Origin: Lachnospiraceae bacterium MA2020
GTDB taxonomy: Bacteria; Bacillota; Clostridia; Lachnospirales; Lachnospiraceae
Assembly (NCBI GenBank): GCA_000746015.1
Contig: JQKK01000004.1
Coordinates: 186,001 to 250,000, forward strand
DNA length: 64,000 nucleotides
Reading direction: 5' to 3'
The notes under the pieces were generated by a model. The model had not been told where the DNA came from, did not search any database, and saw only the letters and a program-made list of their open reading frames with translations. The translations under genes were made by a program, and so were the position numbers. The number at the start of each line of letters is the position of its first letter. Within the stretch, counting starts at the first letter, position 1. Below, piece after piece: positions 1 through 8,178 of this stretch.

Positions 1-972
1 AAGCTTTTTGATGGACTTGAAGAGGCTAGACTTGCAGGTAAGGCTTTTGGTTCAACAAAGTCAGGTATTGCGCCATTCTATTCAGATAAGTATGCTAAGA
101 TCGGCTGGCAGATCAATGAGTTCTACCAGAGCGATGATGTGATCAAGGAAAAGATCGAGAGAGTATGTGAGATCAAGAACTGTCTCCTTAAGGATCTTTA
201 TCATGTTGATCCGCTTGATGTAAATGAGATATTTGAGTATATCGTTAAGTGGAGAGAAGAGATCAAGCCATTTATTGGCAATGTTTCTCTTTACCTTAAG
301 AAGGCCATCGAGGAGAATAAGACAATTCTTCTTGAGGGACAGCTTGGTACAATGAAGGATCCTGATTTTGGTATCTATCCAATGGTTACTTCATCTTCAC
401 CACTTGCAGCTTATGGTGCGATTGGTGCAGGTATCCCACCTTATGAGATCAAGCAGATCATCGCTGTAACAAAGGCTTATTCATCAGCAGTTGGAGGCGG
501 AGACTTTGTTTCGGAAGTATTTGGCGAGACAGCTGAGATCCTTAGAAATCACGGCGGAGACGGCGGTGAGTACGGTGCTACAACAGGAAGACCAAGAAGA
601 GTTGGCTGGTATGACTGCGTAGCTTCTAAGTATGGTATCCGTATGCAGGGTGCAACTGATGTTGCGTTTACTGTAGTTGATGACCTTGGATATCTTGACG
701 AGATACCTGTTTGCGTAGCTTATGAAAAAGACGGAGAGCAGACAAAAGAGTTCCCGGTATACCATGAGCTCGCTGGATGCAAGCCTGTATATGTAAATAT
801 GCCGGGGTGGAAGTGCGACATCAGAGGAATAAGAAATTACGAGGAGCTTCCTGAGAAGTGTAAAGATTATATCGAGTTTATTGAGAAGAATCTTGGATAT
901 CCTATCACTATGATATCGAATGGACCTGCTCGTGAAGACATTATCTATCGCGAGAGTCCGCTCAAGAAATAA
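1..972 (+). CDS. purA: Adenylosuccinate synthetase, C-terminal part (5' end outside window)
   Basis: The frame is open from base 1, so the gene begins before the window; 323 residues are visible of a family length near 425. The enzyme joins IMP and aspartate using GTP, the first committed step to AMP. Family signatures are GSTKSGIAPFYSDKYAKIGW near the start and DPDFGIYPMVTSSSPLAAYG about 100 residues on (compare DFGTYPYVTSSN in other PurA). The N-terminal GTP-binding part is not visible. A ribosome site and a lipoprotein gene follow 22 bases downstream with no obvious terminator between. The family call is firm. Confidence 0.93.
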   Translation, partial: KLFDGLEEARLAGKAFGSTKSGIAPFYSDKYAKIGWQINEFYQSDDVIKEKIERVCEIKNCLLKDLYHVDPLDVNEIFEYIVKWREEIKPFIGNVSLYLKKAIEENKTILLEGQLGTMKDPDFGIYPMVTSSSPLAAYGAIGAGIPPYEIKQIIAVTKAYSSAVGGGDFVSEVFGETAEILRNHGGDGGEYGATTGRPRRVGWYDCVASKYGIRMQGATDVAFTVVDDLGYLDEIPVCVAYEKDGEQTKEFPVYHELAGCKPVYVNMPGWKCDIRGIRNYEELPEKCKDYIEFIEKNLGYPITMISNGPAREDIIYRESPLKK

Positions 973-994
973 GTTTATAAAGAGAGGTTTTATA

Positions 995-2134
995 ATGAAA
1001 AGACTTAGCGTATTATTGCTTTTAGCAATGACAGGTATGTTCATGCTTACTGCCTGTGGTAAAGAAAAAAAGAAGCCTGAGGCTCCTGTAGCTACTGAGG
1101 CTGATGATTCATCTATAGTTATCGGTGGAGATGATACTTCATCTGAAGCTGTTGAGTCAACTGAAGAGGCAGTAGAAGAGGAAGTTGAAGAGGCTCCGGA
1201 AGGAATGTATGCATCAGAGACAACCGGTGAGTGGATCGATATTTCACTTAAGGATCAGAGACCTATCGCTGTTATGATCGATGATGAGAAGAAGGCTCTT
1301 CCTCACTATGGTGTTTCAGACGTAGACGTACTCTACGAGATGGTAAACAGCACACAGAACGAAGGCGTTACGCGCTTCATGGCTATCATCAAGGATTGGG
1401 GCAAGATCACACAGCTTGGCTCTATCAGAAGTACAAGACCTACAAACCTTCAGATCTTCCCTGAGTGGAATGCAGTACTCTGTCATGATGGTGGTCCTTT
1501 CTGGAATGACAACTTCTACAAGAATAAGTTCGTAGAGCGTTTCAGTGGTACATTCTCTCGTGTAAACAATGGTAAGCCAAGAGAGTTTACAGAGTATGTC
1601 TGCAAGGGCGATCTTGAGAAGAACTTCAAGAATACAGGATATTCAACAACATATAATGAGTATTGGGAAGGCACACCTCATTATCAGTTTGCTTCACACA
1701 CAAAGGATAATGACCTTTCACAGTATTCAAGTGCTGTAGACTGCAAGAAGCTTGTACTTCCTTTCCATCACAACAATCCATATATGGAGTATGATGAGGC
1801 TGAGGGCGTTTACAAGTACTTCCAGTATGGTCAGAAGGAAGTTGATGCAGGCAACGGAAACAAGCAGGTTGCTTTCAAGAACGTACTTCTTCAGAATGCC
1901 AGACTTGAGCAGCTTGATAGCCACGGATATATGATGTACTATCCTACAGAGTCAGGAAGAGAGGGTTACTACATCACTGACGGTAAGGCAATCAAGGTTA
2001 CATGGTCAAAGCTCAGCGATATCACAGCTACACGTTACTATGATGAAAATGGTAACGAGATCAAGATCAATGTTGGTAAGACTTATGTTGGACTCATTTC
2101 TGATAAAGAGTGGGGCAACATTGAAATAAACTGA
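995..2134 (+). CDS. DUF3048 (YerB-type) lipoprotein
   Basis: A 379-residue exported lipoprotein. The N-terminus has a short basic stretch, a hydrophobic core and a lipobox ending LTAC, with Cys21 as the lipidation site. An acidic Ser/Glu-rich linker (about 30-75) leads into a DUF3048 domain with the typical DQRPIAVMIDDEKKALPHYG and GSIRSTRPTNLQIFPEWNAV stretches. The start at 995 is chosen over upstream in-frame codons because AGAGAGG lies 8 bases before it and the signal sequence begins there. The biochemical role of the family is unknown; a cell-envelope role is inferred. The stop overlaps the next start by one base, so the genes are probably translationally coupled. Confidence 0.85.
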   Translation: MKRLSVLLLLAMTGMFMLTACGKEKKKPEAPVATEADDSSIVIGGDDTSSEAVESTEEAVEEEVEEAPEGMYASETTGEWIDISLKDQRPIAVMIDDEKKALPHYGVSDVDVLYEMVNSTQNEGVTRFMAIIKDWGKITQLGSIRSTRPTNLQIFPEWNAVLCHDGGPFWNDNFYKNKFVERFSGTFSRVNNGKPREFTEYVCKGDLEKNFKNTGYSTTYNEYWEGTPHYQFASHTKDNDLSQYSSAVDCKKLVLPFHHNNPYMEYDEAEGVYKYFQYGQKEVDAGNGNKQVAFKNVLLQNARLEQLDSHGYMMYYPTESGREGYYITDGKAIKVTWSKLSDITATRYYDENGNEIKINVGKTYVGLISDKEWGNIEIN

Positions 2135-2421
2135 TGAGCAGTTTTTTTAATAATCTATTTAAGAAATCAAGATCTCTGCCGGGACTCGATGCCAGGTTCT
2201 TTGCAACTGTTGATTGTGACGGCTGCGGAGAATGTGAGCGTCGCTGCCCGACAGGGCATATCAAAATGGTAGAGGGAAGGCCGGTGTGGCCTAAGCCATG
2301 CCTCCTTTGTGCATCATGCGGCAGTGTATGTCCAAATGATGCAATACGTTATGCTACAGAGAAAGATATTGAAGAGTATTGGAGACTTGTTAATGAGTCT
2401 CAGCAAAATAGTGAGGAATGA
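2134..2421 (+). CDS. Small 2[4Fe-4S] ferredoxin-type protein
   Basis: A 95-residue protein with two CxxCxxCxxxC clusters: Cys28, 31, 34, 38 and Cys56, 59, 62, 66. This is the classic arrangement for two 4Fe-4S centres, so it is probably a soluble electron carrier. A basic, Phe-rich N-terminus of about 20 residues precedes the first cluster and the C-terminus is acidic. It overlaps the lipoprotein stop by one base (TGATG) and directly abuts the YigZ gene, suggesting one transcript. The partner enzyme is not evident from the neighbourhood. Confidence 0.85.
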   Translation: MSSFFNNLFKKSRSLPGLDARFFATVDCDGCGECERRCPTGHIKMVEGRPVWPKPCLLCASCGSVCPNDAIRYATEKDIEEYWRLVNESQQNSEE

Positions 2422-3069
2422 ATGATACCATATAAGACACTGTTAGAAGATGAAGTCTATAGTGGCGAATTGGTGGAGAAGAAGTCGCGCTTTATCGCAG
2501 CATTGACTTATGTTGATACGGCAGATAAAGCGGCGGCTTTTCTTGCATCTGAGAAAAAGAAATACTACGATGCCAAGCACCATTGCAGTGCATATATTAT
2601 CAGGGGTGAGGATGGCGCGCCTGATATCGTGCATTCGTCAGACGATGGTGAGCCTTCCGGCACTGCGGGAAGACCTATACTTGATGTCATATCGGGTGCA
2701 GGACTTAAAAATGTTGTGCTTGTTGTTACAAGGTATTTTGGAGGCACGCTGCTAGGCACAGGAGGGCTTGTAAGAGCTTATAGCGGTGCTGCGGCCGATG
2801 CTGTGGCCAATGCAGCTATTGTCGAAATGAGACCTATGCTCAAGTGCGAGGCTGTCTTTGACTATGCAGGTGAGCCGAAGGTAAGGCGTATAATTTCTGA
2901 TGGAGAATACGTACTTGCTGATACTGAGTATACTGATAAGGTAAAGTTCTTTATAAGCACACCTCCGGAAAAAGAGGATGAGCTAAGGGATACATTGGTA
3001 AATACATTAGCCGGAAATGTTACCTTTGAGACGGGTGATATCGAATTTAGTCCGGTAATGATAAAGTGA
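2422..3069 (+). CDS. YigZ/IMPACT family protein
   Basis: A 215-residue cytosolic protein with the UPF0029/IMPACT N-terminal domain. It shows the diagnostic DDGEPSGTAGRPIL (about 74-87) and RYFGGTLLGTGGLVRAY (about 104-120) and a smaller C-terminal ferredoxin-like domain (about 140-210). Bacterial members have no well-proven reaction; the eukaryotic relative IMPACT acts in translation control through GCN2. The start follows the ferredoxin stop immediately, with GAGGAATGA as the ribosome site. Length and motifs match the family. The function is left open. Confidence 0.88.
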   Translation: MIPYKTLLEDEVYSGELVEKKSRFIAALTYVDTADKAAAFLASEKKKYYDAKHHCSAYIIRGEDGAPDIVHSSDDGEPSGTAGRPILDVISGAGLKNVVLVVTRYFGGTLLGTGGLVRAYSGAAADAVANAAIVEMRPMLKCEAVFDYAGEPKVRRIISDGEYVLADTEYTDKVKFFISTPPEKEDELRDTLVNTLAGNVTFETGDIEFSPVMIK

Positions 3070-3087
3070 AAAATATAGGAGCCGGTA

Positions 3088-3495
3088 ATGAAAGAATTTG
3101 AAGAGTACAGCTTCGTTTTTGATATAGATGGGACTATATGTCCGATTAAGAAAAAAGAAGAAAAATATGAGGATTTAGTGCCATATTCAAATGTAGTGGA
3201 TAAGATTCGTTATTACCACGAAAAAGGTGCAAAAATAGTCCTCTTTACATCCAGAAATATGAATTCATACCACGGAAATATCGGTATGATCAATGCTAAT
3301 ACTGCAAAAATACTTCTTGAGTGGCTTGAAAAGTGGGATATCCCTTACGATGAGATAGTCTATGGAAAGCCATGGCCGGGACACAAGGGCTTTTATGTAG
3401 ATGACAGGACAGTCCGCCCGGATGAATTCTTAAATTGCTCAGTAGACGAGCTTGATGAGATATGTGAAAAGTCACATAGTAGTTCATTAGTTTAG
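3088..3495 (+). CDS. HAD-superfamily phosphatase, short form
   Basis: A 135-residue HAD-fold protein. Motif I is FDIDGTICP with Asp12 as nucleophile and Asp14 as acid/base; motif II is LFTSRN; the metal-binding acidic pair is in FYVDDRTVRP near residue 105. There is no separate cap domain. Proteins of this size and motif spacing occur next to capsule and lipopolysaccharide genes and are often called capsule biosynthesis phosphatases, but here the neighbours are housekeeping genes, so the substrate cannot be named. GGAGCCGGTA precedes the start. It is the last gene before a clear terminator. Confidence 0.75.
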   Translation: MKEFEEYSFVFDIDGTICPIKKKEEKYEDLVPYSNVVDKIRYYHEKGAKIVLFTSRNMNSYHGNIGMINANTAKILLEWLEKWDIPYDEIVYGKPWPGHKGFYVDDRTVRPDEFLNCSVDELDEICEKSHSSSLV

Positions 3496-3496
3496 T

Positions 3497-3540
3497 AAAA
3501 AATTGCGTCAGGATATTGAAATCCCGGCGCAATTTTTGTA
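3497..3540 (+). terminator. Intrinsic terminator after the HAD gene
   Basis: The arms AAAAAATTGCG (3497-3507) and CGCAATTTTT (3528-3537) form a stem whose 3' arm is itself T-rich. It lies just after the HAD stop and closes the purA-to-HAD gene run. Confidence 0.75.
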
Positions 3541-3651
3541 TACTAACATAGTCGCTCGTACGACAGTCGATAATTGTACAGTTCTGTACAGTGTTTCCAT
3601 TCAAATTTTGTAGCTTTTAAATTGGGATTTTAATGTATCCAAAAAAGGAGG

Positions 3652-3680
3652 TTGACAAACGAATGTTTTTGAGATAATAT
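3652..3680 (+). promoter_or_regulatory. recA promoter (sigma-A type)
   Basis: TTGACA at 3652-3657, a 17-base spacer and TAATAT at 3675-3680. The predicted start of transcription is near 3687, inside the SOS box. Confidence 0.8.
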
Positions 3681-3685
3681 AATTA

Positions 3686-3699
3686 CGAACTATCGTTCG
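3686..3699. promoter_or_regulatory. LexA (SOS) operator of recA
   Basis: CGAACTATCGTTCG is an inverted repeat that fits the Gram-positive SOS box CGAAC-N4-GTTCG exactly. It sits just after the -10 box, where LexA would block recA transcription until DNA damage. Confidence 0.9.
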
Positions 3700-3755
3700 G
3701 AACACTTGTGCGTGAGCACTATACGATAAATTTAACTGTTGAAAGGATAATAAAA

Positions 3756-4838
3756 ATGGAAGACGATAAGAAGAAAGCCTTAGACGTTGCACTTGCCCAG
3801 ATCGAGAAGCAGTTTGGTAAGGGTGCTGTTATGAAGCTTGGCGACAGCCAGAAAAATATGAATGTAGAGACTGTTCCTACAGGTTCACTCAGCCTTGATA
3901 TAGCCCTTGGGCTTGGCGGTATACCAAAGGGAAGAGTTGTAGAGATATATGGACCTGAGTCATCAGGTAAGACAACTGTTACTCTCCATATGATCGCTGA
4001 AGTGCAGAAGAGAGGCGGAGTTGCCGGATTTATCGATGCTGAGCACGCTCTTGATCCAGTATATGCAAAGAATATTGGTGTTAATATAGATGAGCTTTAT
4101 ATTTCACAGCCGGACTCAGGTGAGCAGGCTCTTGAGATAACAGAGACAATGGTTCGCTCAGGTGCTGTTGATATCGTAGTAGTTGACTCTGTTGCAGCTC
4201 TTGTTCCAAAGGCCGAGATCGACGGCGACATGGGTGATTCTCATGTTGGACTTCAGGCAAGACTTATGTCACAGGCATTGAGAAAGCTTACAGCTGTTAT
4301 AAGCAAGTCAAACTGTATCGTTATCTTTATCAACCAGCTCCGTGAGAAGGTTGGCGTAATGTTTGGTAACCCTGAGACGACTACGGGTGGTCGTGCTCTT
4401 AAGTTCTACTCATCAGTTAGAATGGATGTAAGACGTATCGACAAGATCACACAGGGTGGTGAAGTTGTAGGTAACAGGACTCGTGTAAAGGTCGTTAAGA
4501 ATAAGATCGCACCTCCATTCAAAGAGGCTGAGTTTGATATCATGTTTGGTAAGGGCATCTCCACTGTAGGTGATATCCTTGACCTTGCATCAAATCTTAA
4601 CATCATCAATAAGGCCGGTGCATGGTACTCATATAATGGCGAAAAGATCGGACAGGGACGTGAGAATACTAAGCAGTATCTTACAGAGCACCCGGATCTC
4701 CTTGCAGAAGTTGATCATCAGGTGCGTGTACACTATGGTCTTATCGAGGAAGAAGCAAAGGCTGAAGACAGCGCAGAGAAGCCTGCTTCAAAGAAGGCAT
4801 CAAAATCTGATGATGCAGCAAAGGGTGAAGATAAATAA
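3756..4838 (+). CDS. recA: RecA recombinase
   Basis: A 360-residue RecA that forms ATP-dependent filaments on single-stranded DNA for strand exchange and triggers LexA self-cleavage. Walker [10 protein letters not shown] is at 66-74; [10 protein letters not shown] is the Walker B region; the [20 protein letters not shown] loop (L2) is present. The C-terminal tail (about 325-360) is rich in Lys, Glu and Ala, as is usual. An in-frame ATG lies 48 bases upstream, but the start at 3756 gives the standard N-terminus ([20 protein letters not shown]) and is preceded by GAAAGGA. It is regulated by the SOS box at 3686-3699. recX follows two bases after the stop. Confidence 0.98.
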   Translation: MEDDKKKALDVALAQIEKQFGKGAVMKLGDSQKNMNVETVPTGSLSLDIALGLGGIPKGRVVEIYGPESSGKTTVTLHMIAEVQKRGGVAGFIDAEHALDPVYAKNIGVNIDELYISQPDSGEQALEITETMVRSGAVDIVVVDSVAALVPKAEIDGDMGDSHVGLQARLMSQALRKLTAVISKSNCIVIFINQLREKVGVMFGNPETTTGGRALKFYSSVRMDVRRIDKITQGGEVVGNRTRVKVVKNKIAPPFKEAEFDIMFGKGISTVGDILDLASNLNIINKAGAWYSYNGEKIGQGRENTKQYLTEHPDLLAEVDHQVRVHYGLIEEEAKAEDSAEKPASKKASKSDDAAKGEDK

Positions 4839-4840
4839 AT

Positions 4841-5455
4841 ATGACGATCACTAAGATTGAGCCATATAAAAAAGGCAAAGTTTTAGTCTATCTGAATGAT
4901 GAGCCATCATTTGTATTATATAGCTATGAGGTTAAGCAGTATCACCTTGCAGAGGATATGGTACTTGATGATGGAGTATATACAAAGATCCTGGATGAAG
5001 TTCTTATTAAAAGAGCCAAGTCCAGGACTCTTCATTTATTGGATAGGCAGGATAGGACAGAGAAGCAGCTCAAAGCAAAGCTTAAGGAGAATAAGTACCC
5101 GGATGATGCAATAGATGCGGCTGTTGAAGCTGCAACCCGCGGCAATTTCCTAAATGATGAGAGGTATGCGTGCCAGTATGTCCGGGACAAGTCTAGGACA
5201 AAGTCCAAGAAAGTGATAGAGATGGAGCTTGCCGGAAGAGGTATATCGAAAGAGCTGATAGCAAAGGCATTTGCTGAGTTTGAAGAAGAGGAAGAAGAAA
5301 ACTCGGATCTCGTTCTTATAGAAAAGCTGATCCGTAAAAAATGTCCTGATATTTCTTTGATCGATATTACGGAAAAACAGAAACTTTTTAGATATTTGGC
5401 AGGCAAAGGTTTTGTTAGTTCTGACATACGCAAAGCGTTGGAGCGCTTGACATAA
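4841..5455 (+). CDS. recX: RecX regulatory protein
   Basis: A 204-residue helical RecX that binds RecA filaments and modulates their growth. It shows the three-repeat RecX layout: LLDRQDRTEKQLKAKL, then NFLNDERYACQYVRDK with a typical LNDERYA core, then RYLAGKGFVSSDIRKAL at the C-terminus. An N-terminal extension of about 55 residues is common in Firmicutes. It starts two bases after recA stops, so it is very likely transcribed from the SOS-controlled recA promoter. Confidence 0.92.
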   Translation: MTITKIEPYKKGKVLVYLNDEPSFVLYSYEVKQYHLAEDMVLDDGVYTKILDEVLIKRAKSRTLHLLDRQDRTEKQLKAKLKENKYPDDAIDAAVEAATRGNFLNDERYACQYVRDKSRTKSKKVIEMELAGRGISKELIAKAFAEFEEEEEENSDLVLIEKLIRKKCPDISLIDITEKQKLFRYLAGKGFVSSDIRKALERLT

Positions 5456-5575
5456 ATAGTCAAATGGGATAAAATTATCTCGTTGTAATGTGAGTTTTTT
5501 CAGCTTTGGTGTATGTCTGTATCACTAAAGTTTTCATAGTACAATGAAAATTTCATAAGGAGGTGCTCCTGTACA

Positions 5576-7120
5576 ATGGGCGGCGTTATTATTACAGTTA
5601 TCATAGCGCTTGTCGTTGCAGTAGTGTCATTTGCGGTAGGAACAAGCCTTCATGAGCAGAAGGTTAGAAAGACTATTGGAGATGCAAATGAGAAAGCTAA
5701 GGAAATCACCGACAAGGCCGCGAAGGCTGCAGAAGATCTGAAAAGGGAGAAACTGCTTGAGGTAAAGGAAGAATCTATCAAGCAGAAGAACGAACTTGAG
5801 AAAGAGACTAAGGAGAGAAGATCTGAGTTGCAGCGTCAGGAAAGACGTGTACTGCAGAAAGAAGAAGCAGTAGATAAGAAGTCTGAGGCTCTTGAGAGGC
5901 GTGAGGCGAGCTGCAATGCCAAGGAGAACGAGTTAAACAAGCAAAGAGAAAAGATTGCTAGGCTTAACGAGGAACGAGTACAGGAACTGGAGAGGATCTC
6001 TGGATTAACCTCTGAACAGGCAAAGGAATATCTTTTAAAAATTGTTGAAGACGATGTAAAGCACGAGTCCGCACTGATGATTAAGGAATATGAGTCACGT
6101 GCAAAAGAAGAAGCGGACAAAAAGGCAAGAGACCTTGTAGTAAATGCAATACAGCGTTGTGCCGCTGATCACGTTGCAGAAACTACTATCTCTGTAGTAC
6201 AGCTTCCTAATGATGAGATGAAGGGAAGAATCATTGGTAGAGAGGGTAGAAATATCCGTACACTCGAGACAATGACAGGTGTTGATCTCATAATCGACGA
6301 TACACCTGAAGCTGTCATCTTGTCAGGCTTTGATCCGATAAGGAGAGAAGTAGCCCGTATCGCTCTCGAAAAGCTTATTGTTGATGGACGTATCCATCCG
6401 GCTAAGATTGAAGAGATGGTTGAGAAGGCAAAGAAAGAAGTTGAAACAATGATTCGCGAGGAAGGTGAGGCTGCAGCCCTTGAGGTTGGCGTGCCAAACA
6501 TTCATCCAGAGCTTATCAAGCTTTTGGGTAGGATGAAATTCCGTACGAGTTATGGACAGAATGCCCTTAAGCATTCAATTGAGGTTGCTGAGCTTTCAGG
6601 ACTTCTTGCATCAGAGATTGGACTTGATGTAAGAATGGCTAAGAGAGCAGGACTTCTCCATGATATTGGTAAAGCAGTTGACCATGAGATGGAGGGTACT
6701 CACATACAGCTTGGCGCAGACCTTTGTCGTAAGTTCAAAGAGTCACCTATTGTTATCAACGCAGTTGAGTCTCATCATGGTGATGTAGAGCCTACTTCAC
6801 TTATTGCTTGCGTAGTACAGGCAGCAGATACAATTTCTGCTTCACGTCCTGGCGCAAGAAGAGAGACATTAGATGCTTATACAAACAGACTTAAACAATT
6901 AGAAGATATCACCAATTCCTTCAAGGGAGTTGATAAATCCTTTGCAATTCAGGCTGGTCGTGAGGTCCGCGTCATGGTAGTACCTGATCAGGTAAATGAT
7001 GCTGAGATGGTTCTTATGGCACATGATATCGCGAAGAAGATTGAGGCTGAAATGGAGTATCCAGGACAGATCAAAGTCAATATTATTCGTGAGAGCAGAG
7101 TTTCTGATTACGCAAAATAA
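5576..7120 (+). CDS. rny: Ribonuclease Y
   Basis: A 514-residue membrane-anchored endoribonuclease that starts mRNA decay in Firmicutes. It has an N-terminal membrane helix (about 3-22), a long charged coiled coil (about 30-195), a KH domain with [15 protein letters not shown] (about 215-230) and an HD domain with [13 protein letters not shown] (about 355-367) carrying the metal-binding His-Asp pair. Length is standard. AAGGAGGTG lies 9 bases before the ATG. A 120-base gap separates it from recX, so it probably has its own promoter, though no convincing -35/-10 pair was found. Confidence 0.97.
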   Translation: MGGVIITVIIALVVAVVSFAVGTSLHEQKVRKTIGDANEKAKEITDKAAKAAEDLKREKLLEVKEESIKQKNELEKETKERRSELQRQERRVLQKEEAVDKKSEALERREASCNAKENELNKQREKIARLNEERVQELERISGLTSEQAKEYLLKIVEDDVKHESALMIKEYESRAKEEADKKARDLVVNAIQRCAADHVAETTISVVQLPNDEMKGRIIGREGRNIRTLETMTGVDLIIDDTPEAVILSGFDPIRREVARIALEKLIVDGRIHPAKIEEMVEKAKKEVETMIREEGEAAALEVGVPNIHPELIKLLGRMKFRTSYGQNALKHSIEVAELSGLLASEIGLDVRMAKRAGLLHDIGKAVDHEMEGTHIQLGADLCRKFKESPIVINAVESHHGDVEPTSLIACVVQAADTISASRPGARRETLDAYTNRLKQLEDITNSFKGVDKSFAIQAGREVRVMVVPDQVNDAEMVLMAHDIAKKIEAEMEYPGQIKVNIIRESRVSDYAK

Positions 7121-7130
7121 GAAAAAAGTT

Positions 7131-7170
7131 GGGCAGATTGTAAATCAAGAATTTACAATCTGTCCTTTTT
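7131..7170. terminator. Bidirectional terminator between rny and the AraC-type gene
   Basis: GGGCAGATTGTAAAT pairs with ATTTACAATCTGTCC and is followed by TTTTT on the + strand; on the minus strand the stem is followed by the complement of GAAAAAAG. It can serve both convergent genes. Confidence 0.85.
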
Positions 7171-7175
7171 CAGTT

Positions 7176-8021
7176 TTAACCATCTATTTTATGTGTGCGT
7201 GCATATTCAGAAGGAGAAACCCCTTTTACTTTATGAAATGCTTTAGAGAAATATAGATTATTTTCAAATCCAACGGATTTTGAAATAGCAGTTACAGACA
7301 GGCTGCTTTCTCGCAGGAGGGCGCAGGCTGTATTTATGCGATAATTTGTCAGGTACTCCTTGGGCGATACTCCTACATGCATTCTAAAAGCTCTGAAAAG
7401 GTGACTACGGCTTATGCCTATGTAGTCAGCAATCTGGTCAACGGATATTTCGTATGAGTAGTTGGATGAAATATAGCTTTTTGCAGCTTTGACGTATGTG
7501 AGATAGCTGTCCTCGCGATTCTGCTTATGAGAAGAGCTCTTTATGAAAAATGCCAAGGCAGTGTATAGTTTACCTGTCATTTCTAGCTGGTTTGCAAGTG
7601 AGTTGCCGCGAGCTTCGTATATATCGAGGATTATCCTGCGAACCTTCATACTGTTTTGTTCGTCGTGGTGCAGGATAGGTGATTCACGGGTAAAGTCAGT
7701 TGCGAGAATGAGAGATGGAGCATCAGAGCCGGAAAAGCCTACCCAGTAATATTCCCATGGATCATCCTCGTCGGCATAATAGGTTATCTGGTCATATGGA
7801 TATACGATGAAAGTGTCGCCTGCAAAAATAGTATATTCATGCCCGCCGACTATATAATGTCCTTTGCCCTTTTCGACGTGGTGGATCAGAAAATGGTCTC
7901 TGACACCTGGTCCCCACGTGTGAAGCGGTTCACACTTCTGGAATCCTACATTGTACACTGAAAGCGAGACCATATCGGTCTCTTTCGTTATGAAGTTTGT
8001 CTTAAATGATTTAATAGCCAT
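7176..8021 (-). CDS. AraC-family transcription regulator
   Basis: Up to 281 residues. The N-terminal half is a cupin-type sugar-sensing domain (HHVEKGKGHYIVGGHEY, then AGDTFIVYPYDQITYYAD) and the C-terminal 100 residues are an AraC double helix-turn-helix (SVDQIADYIGISRSHLFRAF and SVTAISKSVGFENNLYFSKA). MsmR/RafR-type relatives activate alpha-galactoside or related sugar genes, and it is divergent from galK-galT, so control of galactose use is inferred. The start at 8021 has no ribosome site and lies only 6 bases after a TATAAT box; a second ATG at codon 17 (7973) is possible. Confidence 0.88.
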   Translation of the reverse strand: MAIKSFKTNFITKETDMVSLSVYNVGFQKCEPLHTWGPGVRDHFLIHHVEKGKGHYIVGGHEYTIFAGDTFIVYPYDQITYYADEDDPWEYYWVGFSGSDAPSLILATDFTRESPILHHDEQNSMKVRRIILDIYEARGNSLANQLEMTGKLYTALAFFIKSSSHKQNREDSYLTYVKAAKSYISSNYSYEISVDQIADYIGISRSHLFRAFRMHVGVSPKEYLTNYRINTACALLRESSLSVTAISKSVGFENNLYFSKAFHKVKGVSPSEYARTHKIDG

Positions 8022-8027
8022 AGTCTT

Positions 8028-8056
8028 ATTATAGTCGATAATAAATCCTTATGCAA
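8028..8056 (-). promoter_or_regulatory. Promoter of the AraC-type gene
   Basis: On the minus strand, TTGCAT (8056-8051), 17 bases and TATAAT (8033-8028). The -10 box ends only 6 bases before the annotated ATG, so the message would be leaderless or translation starts at a later ATG. Confidence 0.65.
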
Positions 8057-8087
8057 CAAAATTACATATACTCGGAACTAAAGAATA

Positions 8088-8116
8088 TTGAAAGTATGCC
8101 GTTTTTAGAATAACAT
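8088..8116 (+). promoter_or_regulatory. galK-galT promoter
   Basis: TTGAAA (8088-8093), 17 bases and TAACAT (8111-8116). It is back to back with the AraC-type promoter, with 31 bases between the two -35 boxes, where the regulator could bind. Confidence 0.55.
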
Positions 8117-8135
8117 ATCTATCAGAGATTATGAC

Positions 8136-8158
8136 ACATCGGAAAAATATTTCGATGT
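8136..8158. promoter_or_regulatory. Inverted repeat in the galK leader, possible operator
   Basis: ACATCG and CGATGT are separated by 11 AT-rich bases, downstream of the predicted galK start of transcription and 20 bases before the ATG. The layout fits a repressor operator or an RNA hairpin; the binding protein is unknown. Confidence 0.35.
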
Positions 8159-8178
8159 TTTGACGAAAGGATAGAGAT

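Noticed and set aside
5456-5575. Separate promoter before rny
   Set aside because: TACAAT at 5540-5545 looks like a -10 box but no acceptable -35 box lies at the right distance, so it is not listed.
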